Shown: piece after piece, positions 6,092 through 13,252 of the stretch
Numbering within the stretch: position 1 is the stretch's first letter
How the letters are laid out: every line of letters begins with the position of its first letter
Source: an uncultured Verrucomicrobiota bacterium
GTDB taxonomy: Bacteria > Verrucomicrobiota > Verrucomicrobiia > Limisphaerales > JAJXZI01
Direction of reading: 5' to 3'
DNA length: 33,296 nt
Assembly (NCBI GenBank): GCA_903847485.1
Contig: CAINDV010000926.1
Location: 1 to 33,296 of the forward strand
Notes under the pieces: model-generated
Told to the model about the DNA's origin: nothing
The model's input: the letters and a program-made list of their open reading frames with translations, nothing else
Databases searched by the model: none
Made by a program: the position numbers and the translations under genes

Positions 6092-7369
6092 CTAACGTGG
6101 TGGCGCTGGCGGCGCGGCTTTTTGGTCGGGTGCGACGATCACAGCGGACGGAAAAACTTCCCCGCCCTCAAGCCCTGCCGCCAGTTCGCCCGGCGTTTGC
6201 CCCTGCTGGAAGCGCTGGATCAAATTCGCGCACCGTTGCGGATCTTCGGTCGCCAGGCTATGGCCTCGCCGGGGAAGCTTCACCAGCACCGCGCCGGGGA
6301 TTTGGTCCTTGATCTGATGGCCCATGGCGGACGCTAGGGTTTCGTCCCGGGCACCATGCACGATCAGCACCGGGACGCGGATGTTTTTGTATTCCGCGAC
6401 GAGTGGCTCAATGCCCGGCCAGACTGGCCGCAGCGTCTTGGGATCGAAAGGCGTGAACTGCCGCAGCATGGCCTGGGCGGCGGCGCGGTGACGCCCATCC
6501 TTCAGAATATGGGCGAAGTGTCGCTGCCGTTCGATCGTGGCACACTCGGTAACTTGATAGCTCGCCTTAGTCAACTCACGGACCTTGCCGTCGAGCACGC
6601 CGAGGCCGTTACCCACACTCAACATCCAACCCTTCAGCCCTAGCAGTGTCAGGAAGCTGGGCGGCACGGCGTTGATGGCCAGATCGGCCGGCGCGAACAG
6701 CACCGCGCGGTCAATGCGCCGCAGTTCGGCGGCGTAGCGCACCTGTAAGTCAGGGGTGCCCAACATGCGGATAGCCACGGTGCCGCCCAAGGAATGGGCT
6801 ACCAAAGTGACCGGGCGCGGCGCGGCCCCGGCTTCGACGGCGAAGCACTGTTGCAGCGCCTGCCAGACCCGCTCGCCCATTGCCGTGGGACTGTAGCCGT
6901 CAGGTTCGAGGGTGGACGGCTTGGGGATGTCACTGTCGCCGCAGCCGGGCAGGTCCACGAGCCAGAGTTCATAGTCAGCGGCCAAGGTGGCGGCGACGTA
7001 TTCCCAAGTCAGGTAATCGGATAAGACGCCGTGGATGAACACCAGCACCGGCTTGCCCGGAGCTGGGCGGATGACATGAACGGCGAGGTTGACCGTATGG
7101 TTGCTGCGGACGGTGGGATAGCGCAGCAATTCAGGCGAGAGGCGCTGCCACGCCGCGGCCAGCGGCGCGAGCACCGGGCTGTTCGTCTCGGAGGGCAGGC
7201 GCTCCGGCGCTGGTCGGTCCATCAGCCGAGTGGCACCCTTCTCGTCCGGATCGGTGGGCCGCGGCGGGGCGGCGGCGGCGGTGCCAAGGGCAAGGCCCAA
7301 CGCTGCCAGCGCGCTGACCAGCGCCCGACCACTCTTCTCACTTCCAATGTATTGCTTCCAAGTGCTCAT
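6092..7369 (-). CDS. Alpha/beta hydrolase, exported
   Basis: The product is 425 residues from ATG 7369, chosen over the in-frame ATG at 7402 because GGAG lies 8 nt upstream and the signal peptide (ALVSALAALGLALGTAAAA) then sits near the N-terminus. The fold is a canonical alpha/beta hydrolase. It has the oxyanion strand VLVFIHGVLSDYLTW, the nucleophile elbow VAHSLGG (Ser193), the acid in VHGARDETL (Asp342) and the histidine in RRGHSLATED (His370). All three catalytic residues are present. The substrate is unknown; lipids, esters or amides are all possible. It is the first gene of the minus-strand series reaching 1052. An intergenic inverted-repeat element lies directly upstream. Confidence 0.87.
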   Translation of the reverse strand: MSTWKQYIGSEKSGRALVSALAALGLALGTAAAAPPRPTDPDEKGATRLMDRPAPERLPSETNSPVLAPLAAAWQRLSPELLRYPTVRSNHTVNLAVHVIRPAPGKPVLVFIHGVLSDYLTWEYVAATLAADYELWLVDLPGCGDSDIPKPSTLEPDGYSPTAMGERVWQALQQCFAVEAGAAPRPVTLVAHSLGGTVAIRMLGTPDLQVRYAAELRRIDRAVLFAPADLAINAVPPSFLTLLGLKGWMLSVGNGLGVLDGKVRELTKASYQVTECATIERQRHFAHILKDGRHRAAAQAMLRQFTPFDPKTLRPVWPGIEPLVAEYKNIRVPVLIVHGARDETLASAMGHQIKDQIPGAVLVKLPRRGHSLATEDPQRCANLIQRFQQGQTPGELAAGLEGGEVFPSAVIVAPDQKAAPPAPPR

Positions 7370-7446
7370 AGTTAGTTCTCCAAGGCTGTCATTGGCCTTC
7401 ATTTGTTAATGCGGAATTTTTGAAAAAAAGGGGCCATTTAACCGAA

Positions 7447-7602
7447 ATGACGAATGACGAATGACGAATCGTCGCCTACGGCGGTTAGGTTCTGTGCCAA
7501 GTCTCGCGCCCGGTCCAACCAATAGCTCAGCCTGCCTATGCGGGGCACGCAGACAGGCAGGTTTCGGGCTTCGAACTTCGTCATTCTTTCGTCATTCGTC
7601 AT
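7447..7602. repeat. Large imperfect inverted repeat with nested hairpin (interspersed element)
   Basis: Three tandem ATGACGA units (7447-7467) on the left are complementary to three TCGTCAT units on the right (7578-7584, 7589-7595, 7596-7602). Between them is a second hairpin, CCTGCCT (7531-7537) with AGGCAGG (7555-7561). Immediately right of it is TTCGGAATTCGGGTT (7620-7634), repeated exactly at 11877-11891. It fills the gap between the hydrolase and the ECF sigma gene. It is most likely a non-coding interspersed palindromic repeat; no gene is seen in it. Confidence 0.7.
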
Positions 7603-7633
7603 TCATTCGCCATTCGCGCTTCGGAATTCGGGT

Positions 7634-8224
7634 TTAATTTGCGCCTCCTGAATCGGGATGGTCCCGGCGGCGGGTGATCTCGCGGTAGAGCCAGGCGCGG
7701 GCGTAGGCCCAGTCGCGCTTGGCCGTGCGCTCGGAAAGGTCCAGCGCCGCCGCCGTCTCTTCGAGCGTCAAGCCGGCGAAGTACCGCAGCTTCACCAGTT
7801 CGGCTTTGCGGGCGTCGTGTGCCGCCAGCGCATCCAGCGCTTCGTGAACCGCCAGCAACTCCTCGTCCGGTGCCCCGCCGGCGATCGGCAGGTGATCTGG
7901 TTCCAGGTCCGTGCGTCGGAGTCCGCCACCGTGGCGGACGGCTTGTTTCCGTCGGGCGTTATCAATCAGGATGCGCCGCATGGCCTCCGCCGCCGCCACG
8001 AAGAAATGTCGCCGTCCCTGCCACCGGAGATCTTCGTTCCCGACCAGCCGCAGATACGCTTCATGCACCAGGGCCGTTGCCTGCAAGGTCTGCCCCGGCC
8101 GCTCTTGGGCCAGGCGCCACGCCGCCAGACGGCGCAACTCCGCATAGACCAGCGGCAGTAACTCCGCCGTCGCCTGGCTCTGGCCCTGCTCTATTGCCGC
8201 GAGAATCTTTGTTACCTCAGACAT
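7634..8224 (-). CDS. ECF-family RNA polymerase sigma factor (kinase-associated type)
   Basis: The product is 196 residues. Region 2 is visible as LLPLVYAELRRLAAWRLAQE and ATALVHEAYLRLVGNEDLRWQGRRHFFVAAAEAMRRILIDNARR. Region 4 is VKLRYFAGLTLEETAAALDLSERTAKRDWAYARAWLYREI, with the helix-turn-helix in 'LTLEETAAALDLSERTAKR'. This is the ECF group common in Planctomycetes and Verrucomicrobia, typically encoded next to Ser/Thr kinases. It directs RNA polymerase core to specific promoters. Here its probable kinase partners survive only as fragments. No anti-sigma factor is adjacent. Confidence 0.92.
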   Translation of the reverse strand: MSEVTKILAAIEQGQSQATAELLPLVYAELRRLAAWRLAQERPGQTLQATALVHEAYLRLVGNEDLRWQGRRHFFVAAAEAMRRILIDNARRKQAVRHGGGLRRTDLEPDHLPIAGGAPDEELLAVHEALDALAAHDARKAELVKLRYFAGLTLEETAAALDLSERTAKRDWAYARAWLYREITRRRDHPDSGGAN

Positions 8225-8845
8225 AAACTGACTTCAGCCTGAATCTCCGCCCTCACCACCGGGCACCGCATCCCCGGCGCGACCCGATTAAGCCCCCATC
8301 TGCCCGGGGCTTCAAGCCTGAAATACGATGTCCGTCTCAAGCGGGGTGAGTGGCCGCAAAGTAACCTGGGGCCAGGCGGCCACCTCCTCCTTCAACGAGG
8401 CCCGCCAACATTTGCCCCTGGAACCCTTCCAGATGACCCTCCGCCACACCGCCGCCCGGATCGCCGCCAACGTCCAGAGCGCGCTCTCTGGAGCGGAAAG
8501 ATAAGTCGGAGCTTGCTGTCGGCGGGGCGTTTGGGGTACAAACCCAGTCAGGCGGTGCCCTTGGCCACGAGCATTTCTCCGGCAGCGAGAGGATGCGCTG
8601 GTGGAACTGGCCCACGCCGACAGTGGTGGCCGGGCTTTGCGAACGCCAGACCGTGAGGATGGATGAGCCTGGCAACCGGACGTAGCAGATCAGATGTCAC
8701 GACCGATCAAGTTGGGAAGCGTGGCCGTTTCCGCGGCCAAGGGCGGCAGCTTTGTTTGAGAGAATGCCCCGCGCCACTGGGCTTCGGGCGACGCGGGGTG
8801 TGGTGACCGAAACGAGTCGAGAGCAAGAATTAAAGGAAATCTAAA
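8225..8845. other. 621-bp intergenic region between divergent gene blocks
   Basis: No convincing gene is seen. It contains hairpins AGCCCC/GGGGCT (8291-8311), TGGCCG/CGGCCA (8721-8738) and CCCCGCG/CGCGGGG (8767-8798). The last lies about 50 bp before the first exopolysaccharide gene. Promoters for both divergent directions should lie here, but I cannot point to clear -35/-10 pairs. A small open frame at 8328-8504 is listed separately. Confidence 0.6.
8328..8504 (+). CDS. Possible small ORF, 58 residues, unknown
   Basis: ATG at 8328 opens a 58-codon frame ending in TAA, encoding a peptide with an amphipathic stretch (FNEARQHLPLEPFQMTLR, then AARIAANVQSAL). No ribosome binding site is obvious and I recognise no family. 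The protein-like composition could also mean a remnant of a larger gene. It is listed only as the best coding candidate in the 8225-8845 gap. Confidence 0.2.
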   Translation: MSVSSGVSGRKVTWGQAATSSFNEARQHLPLEPFQMTLRHTAARIAANVQSALSGAER

Positions 8846-9874
8846 ATGAATACACCTGTACGAGTCGGAGTGGTGGGCTGTGGTTACTGGGGTCCCAACT
8901 TAATCCGCAACCTGCGCAGCTTGCCTGACTGCGAGATGCGGATGATGTGTGATGTGCAGCCGGGGCGCCTGGCGCATTTGAAAACTGTTTACCCGGAAGT
9001 TCAGGACACTGTGGACTTCCCCGCCATGCTGGCGGAGGGCGGCTTGGACGCGGTCGCCATCGCCACTCCGGTGGGCCGGCATTACGAAATGGCCAAAGCC
9101 AGTCTCCTGGCGGGCAAGCACACCTTCATCGAGAAGCCGATGGCCCGTTCCTCCGCCGAGTGCGAGGAACTCATTGAGTTGGCGCGCAGCCGGGGCTTAG
9201 TCCTCATGGTCGGGCACACCTTCCTTTACTCAGCGCCAGTCCGGCGCATCAAAGAGATCATAGATGCCGGAGACATAGGGCCGGTGCGCTACTTGAATTG
9301 CCGCCGACTCAACCTAGGTTTGTTCCAAAAGGACATCAATGTCACCTGGGATCTGGCACCACACGATATCTCCATCATTCTCCATCTTATGGGCGAGCCT
9401 CCGCTGGCGGTGAACTGCCAGGGCATTGCCAACGTCACGCCCGGCGTGGAAGACGTCACGAGTCTGTGTCTGAGTTTCCCGCGCGGCCGGTTTGCCATTG
9501 TGCAAAGTAGTTGGCTGGACCCACGGAAGGTGCGCGAGATCACCATCGTCGGCGCGCGCCGGATGATCGTTTACGACGATCTTCAAACCCAGGAGAAGTT
9601 GAAGATTTTCGACATGCGGGTCGAGTGCCCCCCGCATTACGACACGTTTGCCGAGTTCCACTATGCCTACCACTACGGCGACATCTACACGCCCTTCATC
9701 AAACAGGAGGAACCGCTCAAGGTCATGTGCCAGCACTTCCTGGACTGTATCCGCAAAGGCCAAGCTCCGTTGAGCGATGGGCGTCAGGGTCTGCAATTAG
9801 TCCGCATCCTGGAGGCCGCCTCGCAGTCGTTGCGGGAGCAAGGTGCGGCGGTAAGTCTCGCGCCGCCGGCGTGA
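8846..9874 (+). CDS. Gfo/Idh/MocA NAD-dependent dehydrogenase (WlbA/WbpB-like)
   Basis: The product is 342 residues. The N-terminal Rossmann fold has VGVVGCGYWGPNLIR (residues 7-21). EKPMA carries the catalytic lysine (Lys97), and GHTFLYSAPVRRIKE and WDLAPHDISIILHLMG follow in the substrate domain. This pattern fits sugar-nucleotide 3-dehydrogenases such as WlbA/WbpB, which oxidise UDP-GlcNAcA at C3. The next two genes encode an acetyltransferase and a DegT aminotransferase, exactly the partners needed to reach UDP-2,3-diacetamido-2,3-dideoxy-glucuronic acid. AAAGGAAAT precedes the ATG. It is the first gene of the plus-strand cluster. The upstream 6-dehydrogenase (WbpA-like) is not in the window. 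Exact substrate remains an inference. Confidence 0.9.
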   Translation: MNTPVRVGVVGCGYWGPNLIRNLRSLPDCEMRMMCDVQPGRLAHLKTVYPEVQDTVDFPAMLAEGGLDAVAIATPVGRHYEMAKASLLAGKHTFIEKPMARSSAECEELIELARSRGLVLMVGHTFLYSAPVRRIKEIIDAGDIGPVRYLNCRRLNLGLFQKDINVTWDLAPHDISIILHLMGEPPLAVNCQGIANVTPGVEDVTSLCLSFPRGRFAIVQSSWLDPRKVREITIVGARRMIVYDDLQTQEKLKIFDMRVECPPHYDTFAEFHYAYHYGDIYTPFIKQEEPLKVMCQHFLDCIRKGQAPLSDGRQGLQLVRILEAASQSLREQGAAVSLAPPA

Positions 9875-9932
9875 GCCACTGCCATTGGTCGCAGTAAGCC
9901 CGATGGCTAACCAGAACCTCTGTCCGTCCCCC

Positions 9933-10538
9933 ATGAACACCCTTCCCGACGCGCCCCAGTCCATCGCCCCCGATGTCAAACTGGGCAAGGGCGTCCGCCT
10001 CTACGGCTTCGTGAACCTATACGGTTGCGCCATTGGCGATGACACCAAGATTGGCACTTTCGTCGAGATCCAGAAACATGCTAAGATTGGCCGGCGCTGC
10101 AAGATTTCCAGCCACACTTTCATCTGCGAAGGCGTGACCATCGAGGACGAGGTATTTGTGGGGCATGGAGTTACCTTTGTCAACGATCTCTATCCGCGCG
10201 CCGTCACCGCCGAAGGTAGTCTCCAAACCGACGCCGATTGGGTGTGTGTGAAGACGTGGGTCCGGCGCGGCGCGGCGATCGGTTCGGGGGCGACCATCCT
10301 ATGTGGGATCACCATCGGCCAACACGCCATCATCGGGGCCGGGAGTGTAGTGACACGGAACGTCCCCGCTCATGCGGTAGTAGCCGGGAACCCGGCGCGT
10401 GTCCTGCGTTACACTTCTGAGAAACCGGCGAGCCGCCCCGCTCCCCAGAAGACGGTGGGCCGCAAAGCTGCGGTTGACAAGCTGGCCGGCGGTCGCGGAG
10501 TATTTTCCAAAGACAGTCCTGCTCGGCGAAAGTCATGA
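9933..10538 (+). CDS. Left-handed beta-helix (hexapeptide) N-acetyltransferase (WlbB/WbpD-like)
   Basis: The product is 201 residues if started at ATG 9933; ATG 9903 and TTG 9885 are alternatives and no strong ribosome binding site decides. Hexapeptide repeats are visible: IGDDTKIGTFVEIQ, AKIGRRCKISSHTFI, VTIEDEVFVGHGVTF, AAIGSGATILCGITIG and HAIIGAGSVVTRNVPAHAVVAGNPAR. These are the hallmark of trimeric acetyl-CoA-dependent sugar acetyltransferases, and the final GNPAR motif is typical. The role proposed from context is acetylation of the 3-amino group of the UDP-sugar made by the neighbouring aminotransferase. About 40 residues after GNPAR (Lys/Arg/Ala-rich, to DSPARRKS) form an unusual basic tail. 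Confidence 0.88.
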   Translation: MNTLPDAPQSIAPDVKLGKGVRLYGFVNLYGCAIGDDTKIGTFVEIQKHAKIGRRCKISSHTFICEGVTIEDEVFVGHGVTFVNDLYPRAVTAEGSLQTDADWVCVKTWVRRGAAIGSGATILCGITIGQHAIIGAGSVVTRNVPAHAVVAGNPARVLRYTSEKPASRPAPQKTVGRKAAVDKLAGGRGVFSKDSPARRKS

Positions 10539-10622
10539 TTGTCCCTTTGGCCTACTGGTTATCCGACTGTCTCAAGTCCAGCACTAACTCCTCCGTTAAA
10601 CCGACTAACCTCGTTACCCTTT

Positions 10623-11744
10623 ATGCAAATACCCTTCCTTGACCTGAAAGCTCATCACGCCCCGCTCCGCGACGAACTTAATGCCGCCATCCAGGAGGTG
10701 GTGGATGCCAATGCCTTTGCCGGCGGGCCGTTTGTGACTCGGTTTGAAGAGTCGTTCGCCGCCTACTGCGGGGCACGCGCCTGCATCGGCGTCGGCAATG
10801 GCACCGATGCGCTGTGGATGGCTCTTCTCGGACTCGGGATTGGCCGCGGCGATGAAGTTATCACCGTGCCCAGCACGTTTATGGCGACGGCGGAAGCCAT
10901 CACTTACTCCGGCGCCACGCCGGTGTTTGTGGACATTGACGAGCGCACCTATAACATGGACCCGGCGCTGGTAGAACGTGCCATCACGCCCCGGACCAAG
11001 GCGATCATTCCGGTGCATCTCTTCGGCCAATCGGCGGACATGGACCCGATCTTAGCCATCGCGAAGGCGCACGGACTCTATGTGGTTGAGGATGCCTGCC
11101 AGGCCCACGGCGCAGAGTATAAGGGCCGCAAGGCGGGCACTCTTGGTGACGCGGGCTGCTTCAGCTTCTATCCGGGGAAAAATCTTGGTGCCTTTGGCGA
11201 AGCCGGCGCTGTCGTTACCAATCGGGACGACCTGAAAGAGAAGATTCAGATGTTCCGGGACCACGGGCAGGCTAAGAAATACTTCCATCGCTACATCGGT
11301 TGGAACGGTCGGATGGACGGCATCCAAGGCGCGGTCCTCAAGGTGAAGCTCAAGCACTTGGACCGCAGCAACGCCGCCCGCCGCGCCTTGGCGCAGCAGT
11401 ACGGTCGCGAGTTGCAGGCGGTGAAAGCGGTGACGCTGCCAGTCGAAGCGACCTACGCCAAACACGTCTATCACATCTACGCGGTGCGGGTCGCCAACCG
11501 GGACCAAGTGCTGGCGGCGATGGCGGCGAAAGGCGTCTCCTGCGGCATCCACTATCCGGTGCCGGTGCATCTGCAAGAAGCCTATAGCGGCTTGGGTCTG
11601 GTGCGCGGAGCGTTTCCGGTGGCCGAAGCTTGCGCGGATACATTCCTCTCCCTGCCGATGTTCCCGGAACTAACTCCGGCCCAAGTCTCAGCGGTGACCC
11701 AGGCATTGGTCGAGGTGCTCGCAGCAACGCCGGCTGGGCGGTGA
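10623..11744 (+). CDS. DegT/DnrJ/EryC1 PLP-dependent sugar aminotransferase (WlbC/WbpE-like)
   Basis: The product is 373 residues from ATG 10623 (MQIPFLDLKAHH), the usual N-terminus for this family; the frame is open further upstream without family similarity. Diagnostic features are GTDALWMALLGLG (cofactor phosphate region), VVEDACQAHGAEYKG (the Asp pairing with the PLP pyridine nitrogen) and SFYPGKNLGAFGEAGAV with the Schiff-base lysine (Lys186). C-terminal HIYAVRV and GIHYPVPVHLQ also fit. Together with the two preceding genes it probably transaminates a UDP-3-keto-hexuronic acid at C3. The dedicated sugar of this polysaccharide is therefore likely a 2,3-diamino uronic acid derivative, although other 3- or 4-amino sugars cannot be ruled out. 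Confidence 0.93.
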   Translation: MQIPFLDLKAHHAPLRDELNAAIQEVVDANAFAGGPFVTRFEESFAAYCGARACIGVGNGTDALWMALLGLGIGRGDEVITVPSTFMATAEAITYSGATPVFVDIDERTYNMDPALVERAITPRTKAIIPVHLFGQSADMDPILAIAKAHGLYVVEDACQAHGAEYKGRKAGTLGDAGCFSFYPGKNLGAFGEAGAVVTNRDDLKEKIQMFRDHGQAKKYFHRYIGWNGRMDGIQGAVLKVKLKHLDRSNAARRALAQQYGRELQAVKAVTLPVEATYAKHVYHIYAVRVANRDQVLAAMAAKGVSCGIHYPVPVHLQEAYSGLGLVRGAFPVAEACADTFLSLPMFPELTPAQVSAVTQALVEVLAATPAGR

Positions 11745-11757
11745 ACTGGTTTGACCG

Positions 11758-11860
11758 TAGTGGGACAGGCAGCCTGCCTGTCAGGTTGCGCGTTCAGCCA
11801 CGCAGCAGGTTTTTTTCCGTCGGCGAACTGCAACTGACCGGCTGGAAGCCGGTCCCACTA
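11758..11860. repeat. Palindromic interspersed element with 9-bp terminal inverted repeats
   Basis: TAGTGGGAC (11758-11766) is complementary to GTCCCACTA (11852-11860). Inside are two nested perfect hairpins: GACAGGCAGCCTGCCTGTC (11764-11782) and ACCGGCT/AGCCGGT (11837-11853). The whole can fold as a cruciform. It follows the DegT stop by 14 bp and may double as a transcription terminator (a T-run, TTTTTTT, is at about 11811). Such elements look like the interspersed palindromes frequent in Verrucomicrobiota genomes. No coding function. Confidence 0.75.
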
Positions 11861-11934
11861 CTCGGAGCCATTCCACTTCGGAATTCGGGTTGAACGCAGA
11901 GACGCGAAGCCCGCAGAGGTTCGCGGAGCAGCTT

Positions 11935-11961
11935 CTGCAGGAGCGTCGCCCTACCGGCTCC
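11935..11961. repeat. Dispersed repeat, GGTAGGGCGA/GCTCCTGC family (copy 1)
   Basis: CTGCAGGAGCGTCGCCCTACC (start 11935) is the reverse-orientation form of a motif also at 20296-20318, 20428-20450 and 33236-33261 (consensus GGTAGGGCGA(C/G)GCTCCTGC). It lies in the non-coding stretch before the FemAB-like gene. Sequence rich in GATTTCAGATTTCAGATTTG follows at 11985-12005. Confidence 0.7.
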
Positions 11962-12016
11962 GGCGTTTGGGAAGAGGCTCCGTAGATTTCAGATTTCAGA
12001 TTTGAGATTCGGTAGA

Positions 12017-13204
12017 ATGAGCGTTGTTTCGCACGGGTTGAAAGAGGCTGGGCGGGATTGTGGTAGCGAACCGGCACCGACGGTTCAGTTACTTAATCCA
12101 CTTACCACTCCGTCCTGGGATGAGATAGTTCAGGCTTGGTCAGACTACACCTTCTTTCATGGCCAAGCCTGGGCGCGGGTTCTACACCGCACCTACGGAC
12201 ACCGCCCCTGCTACGCCCTGCTTGATGGTGCCGTAAGCGAGGCGGCACCAAAGTCGGCTGACTTTGCTCCGGGCGAAGGCGGGGCAGGCGAGCAGAATCT
12301 TCGGACTAAGTCGCAGGTTCTGGTTCCGCTGATGGAAGTCCGCAGCTTTCTAACAGGCTGCCGTGGTGTTGGTTTGCCTTTCACAGATCAATGTTCACCG
12401 CTCGGAGGCGGGGTGCTTATCCCTCCTACTTCCTCCTACCTCCTTGCCCCTGCGTCGCCATTGCTCGACTTAGCCCGCAAGCGTGGCTGGCGCTTTGTCG
12501 AGTTTCGTGGCGGCTCGCCGCCGGAACCTGGAGCAACCCCTTCGCTGAACTTCTTTGGGCATCGTCTGCGCTTCGCGGGCCGTAGCCCTGAGGTGCTGCT
12601 CCAGGACTGCGAGTCGTCCGTCCGCCGCGCCACCCGCAAGGCGCAGCAGTCCGGCCTCCGGGTAGAGTTAAGCCAAACCTTGGATGTAGTGCATGACTTC
12701 TACGCCCTGCATGTCCAAACCCGGCGCAAGCATGGCGTGCCGCCACAGCCCTTCTCATTCTTCTGCAACATCCGTGAGGAAATCATGGCCAAAGGGCAAG
12801 GGTTTGTGGCCATCGCCCGCTTAGATAGTCGGGCGGTGGCGGCCTCAGTCTTTTTCCACTTAGGCAAGCGAGCCATCTATAAGTTCGGCGCTTCGGACGA
12901 ACGCCAGCAACACTTGCGCGCCAATAACCTGGTCATGTGGGAGGCGATTTCCTGGTTTGCCCGCCAGGGTTTTGAGTCGCTGCACTTCGGGCGAACCTCG
13001 CTCAGCAATGCCGGCCTCCGTCGCTTCAAGCTCGGCTGGGGCACCGAGGAAGAAACTCTCTCTTATTACCGCTTCGATCTCCGCCGCCACCGTTGGCTGA
13101 CCGGCACCGACCGGGCGTCCGGCTGGCACAATCACTTTTTCCGTCACCTCCCCGCGTGGCCCAATCGTGTCTTGGGCGCGCTGCTTTATCCGCACTTAGA
13201 TTAA
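12017..13204 (+). CDS. FemAB/GNAT-like peptidyl or sugar N-acyltransferase, EPS-cluster type
   Basis: The product is 395 residues from ATG 12017. The N-terminal part has WDEIVQAWSDYTFFHGQAWARVLHRTYGHRPCYALL, typical of FemAB-related proteins in exopolysaccharide (XrtA/PEP-CTERM-like) clusters. The C-terminal GNAT fold includes VRRATRKAQQSGLRVE, FYALHVQTRRKHGVPPQP, AASVFFHLGKRAIYKFGASD and ESLHFGRTSLSNAGLRRFK. FemAB proteins transfer an amino acid or acyl group from a carrier to an amino group, so it might modify an amino sugar made by the preceding trio; that is inference. Residues ~71-105 (AVSEAAPKSADF...NLRTKSQ) interrupt the fold between two strands and are encoded by palindromic repeat DNA. 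It lies 48 bp upstream of the Wzz-like gene. Confidence 0.8.
   Translation: MSVVSHGLKEAGRDCGSEPAPTVQLLNPLTTPSWDEIVQAWSDYTFFHGQAWARVLHRTYGHRPCYALLDGAVSEAAPKSADFAPGEGGAGEQNLRTKSQVLVPLMEVRSFLTGCRGVGLPFTDQCSPLGGGVLIPPTSSYLLAPASPLLDLARKRGWRFVEFRGGSPPEPGATPSLNFFGHRLRFAGRSPEVLLQDCESSVRRATRKAQQSGLRVELSQTLDVVHDFYALHVQTRRKHGVPPQPFSFFCNIREEIMAKGQGFVAIARLDSRAVAASVFFHLGKRAIYKFGASDERQQHLRANNLVMWEAISWFARQGFESLHFGRTSLSNAGLRRFKLGWGTEEETLSYYRFDLRRHRWLTGTDRASGWHNHFFRHLPAWPNRVLGALLYPHLD
12227..12265 (+). repeat. Palindromic repeat inserted in frame in the FemAB-like gene
   Basis: GGTGCCG (12227-12233) pairs with CGGCACC (12243-12249), followed at once by AAAGTC-GGCT-GACTTT (12250-12265), a second perfect hairpin. 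These double palindromes resemble intergenic elements rather than coding sequence, yet the frame stays open, adding about 35 Ala/Gly/Ser/Glu-rich residues. Confidence 0.65.
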
Positions 13205-13252
13205 CCCGGCCCAGCCGCGCCCAAGGCGGCTGGCCTAGCCCCATTAAGTCCC

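Noticed and set aside
7447-7602. CRISPR array
   Set aside because: The repeats are 7 bp, tandem without spacers and arranged as an inverted pair. No cas genes are nearby.
8337-8675. 112-residue minus-strand frame in the intergenic region
   Set aside because: It has no recognisable domain, no good ribosome binding site, and composition typical of chance frames in GC-rich DNA.
11764-11860. Insertion sequence
   Set aside because: No transposase gene is present and the element is only about 100 bp. It is better described as a palindromic interspersed repeat.
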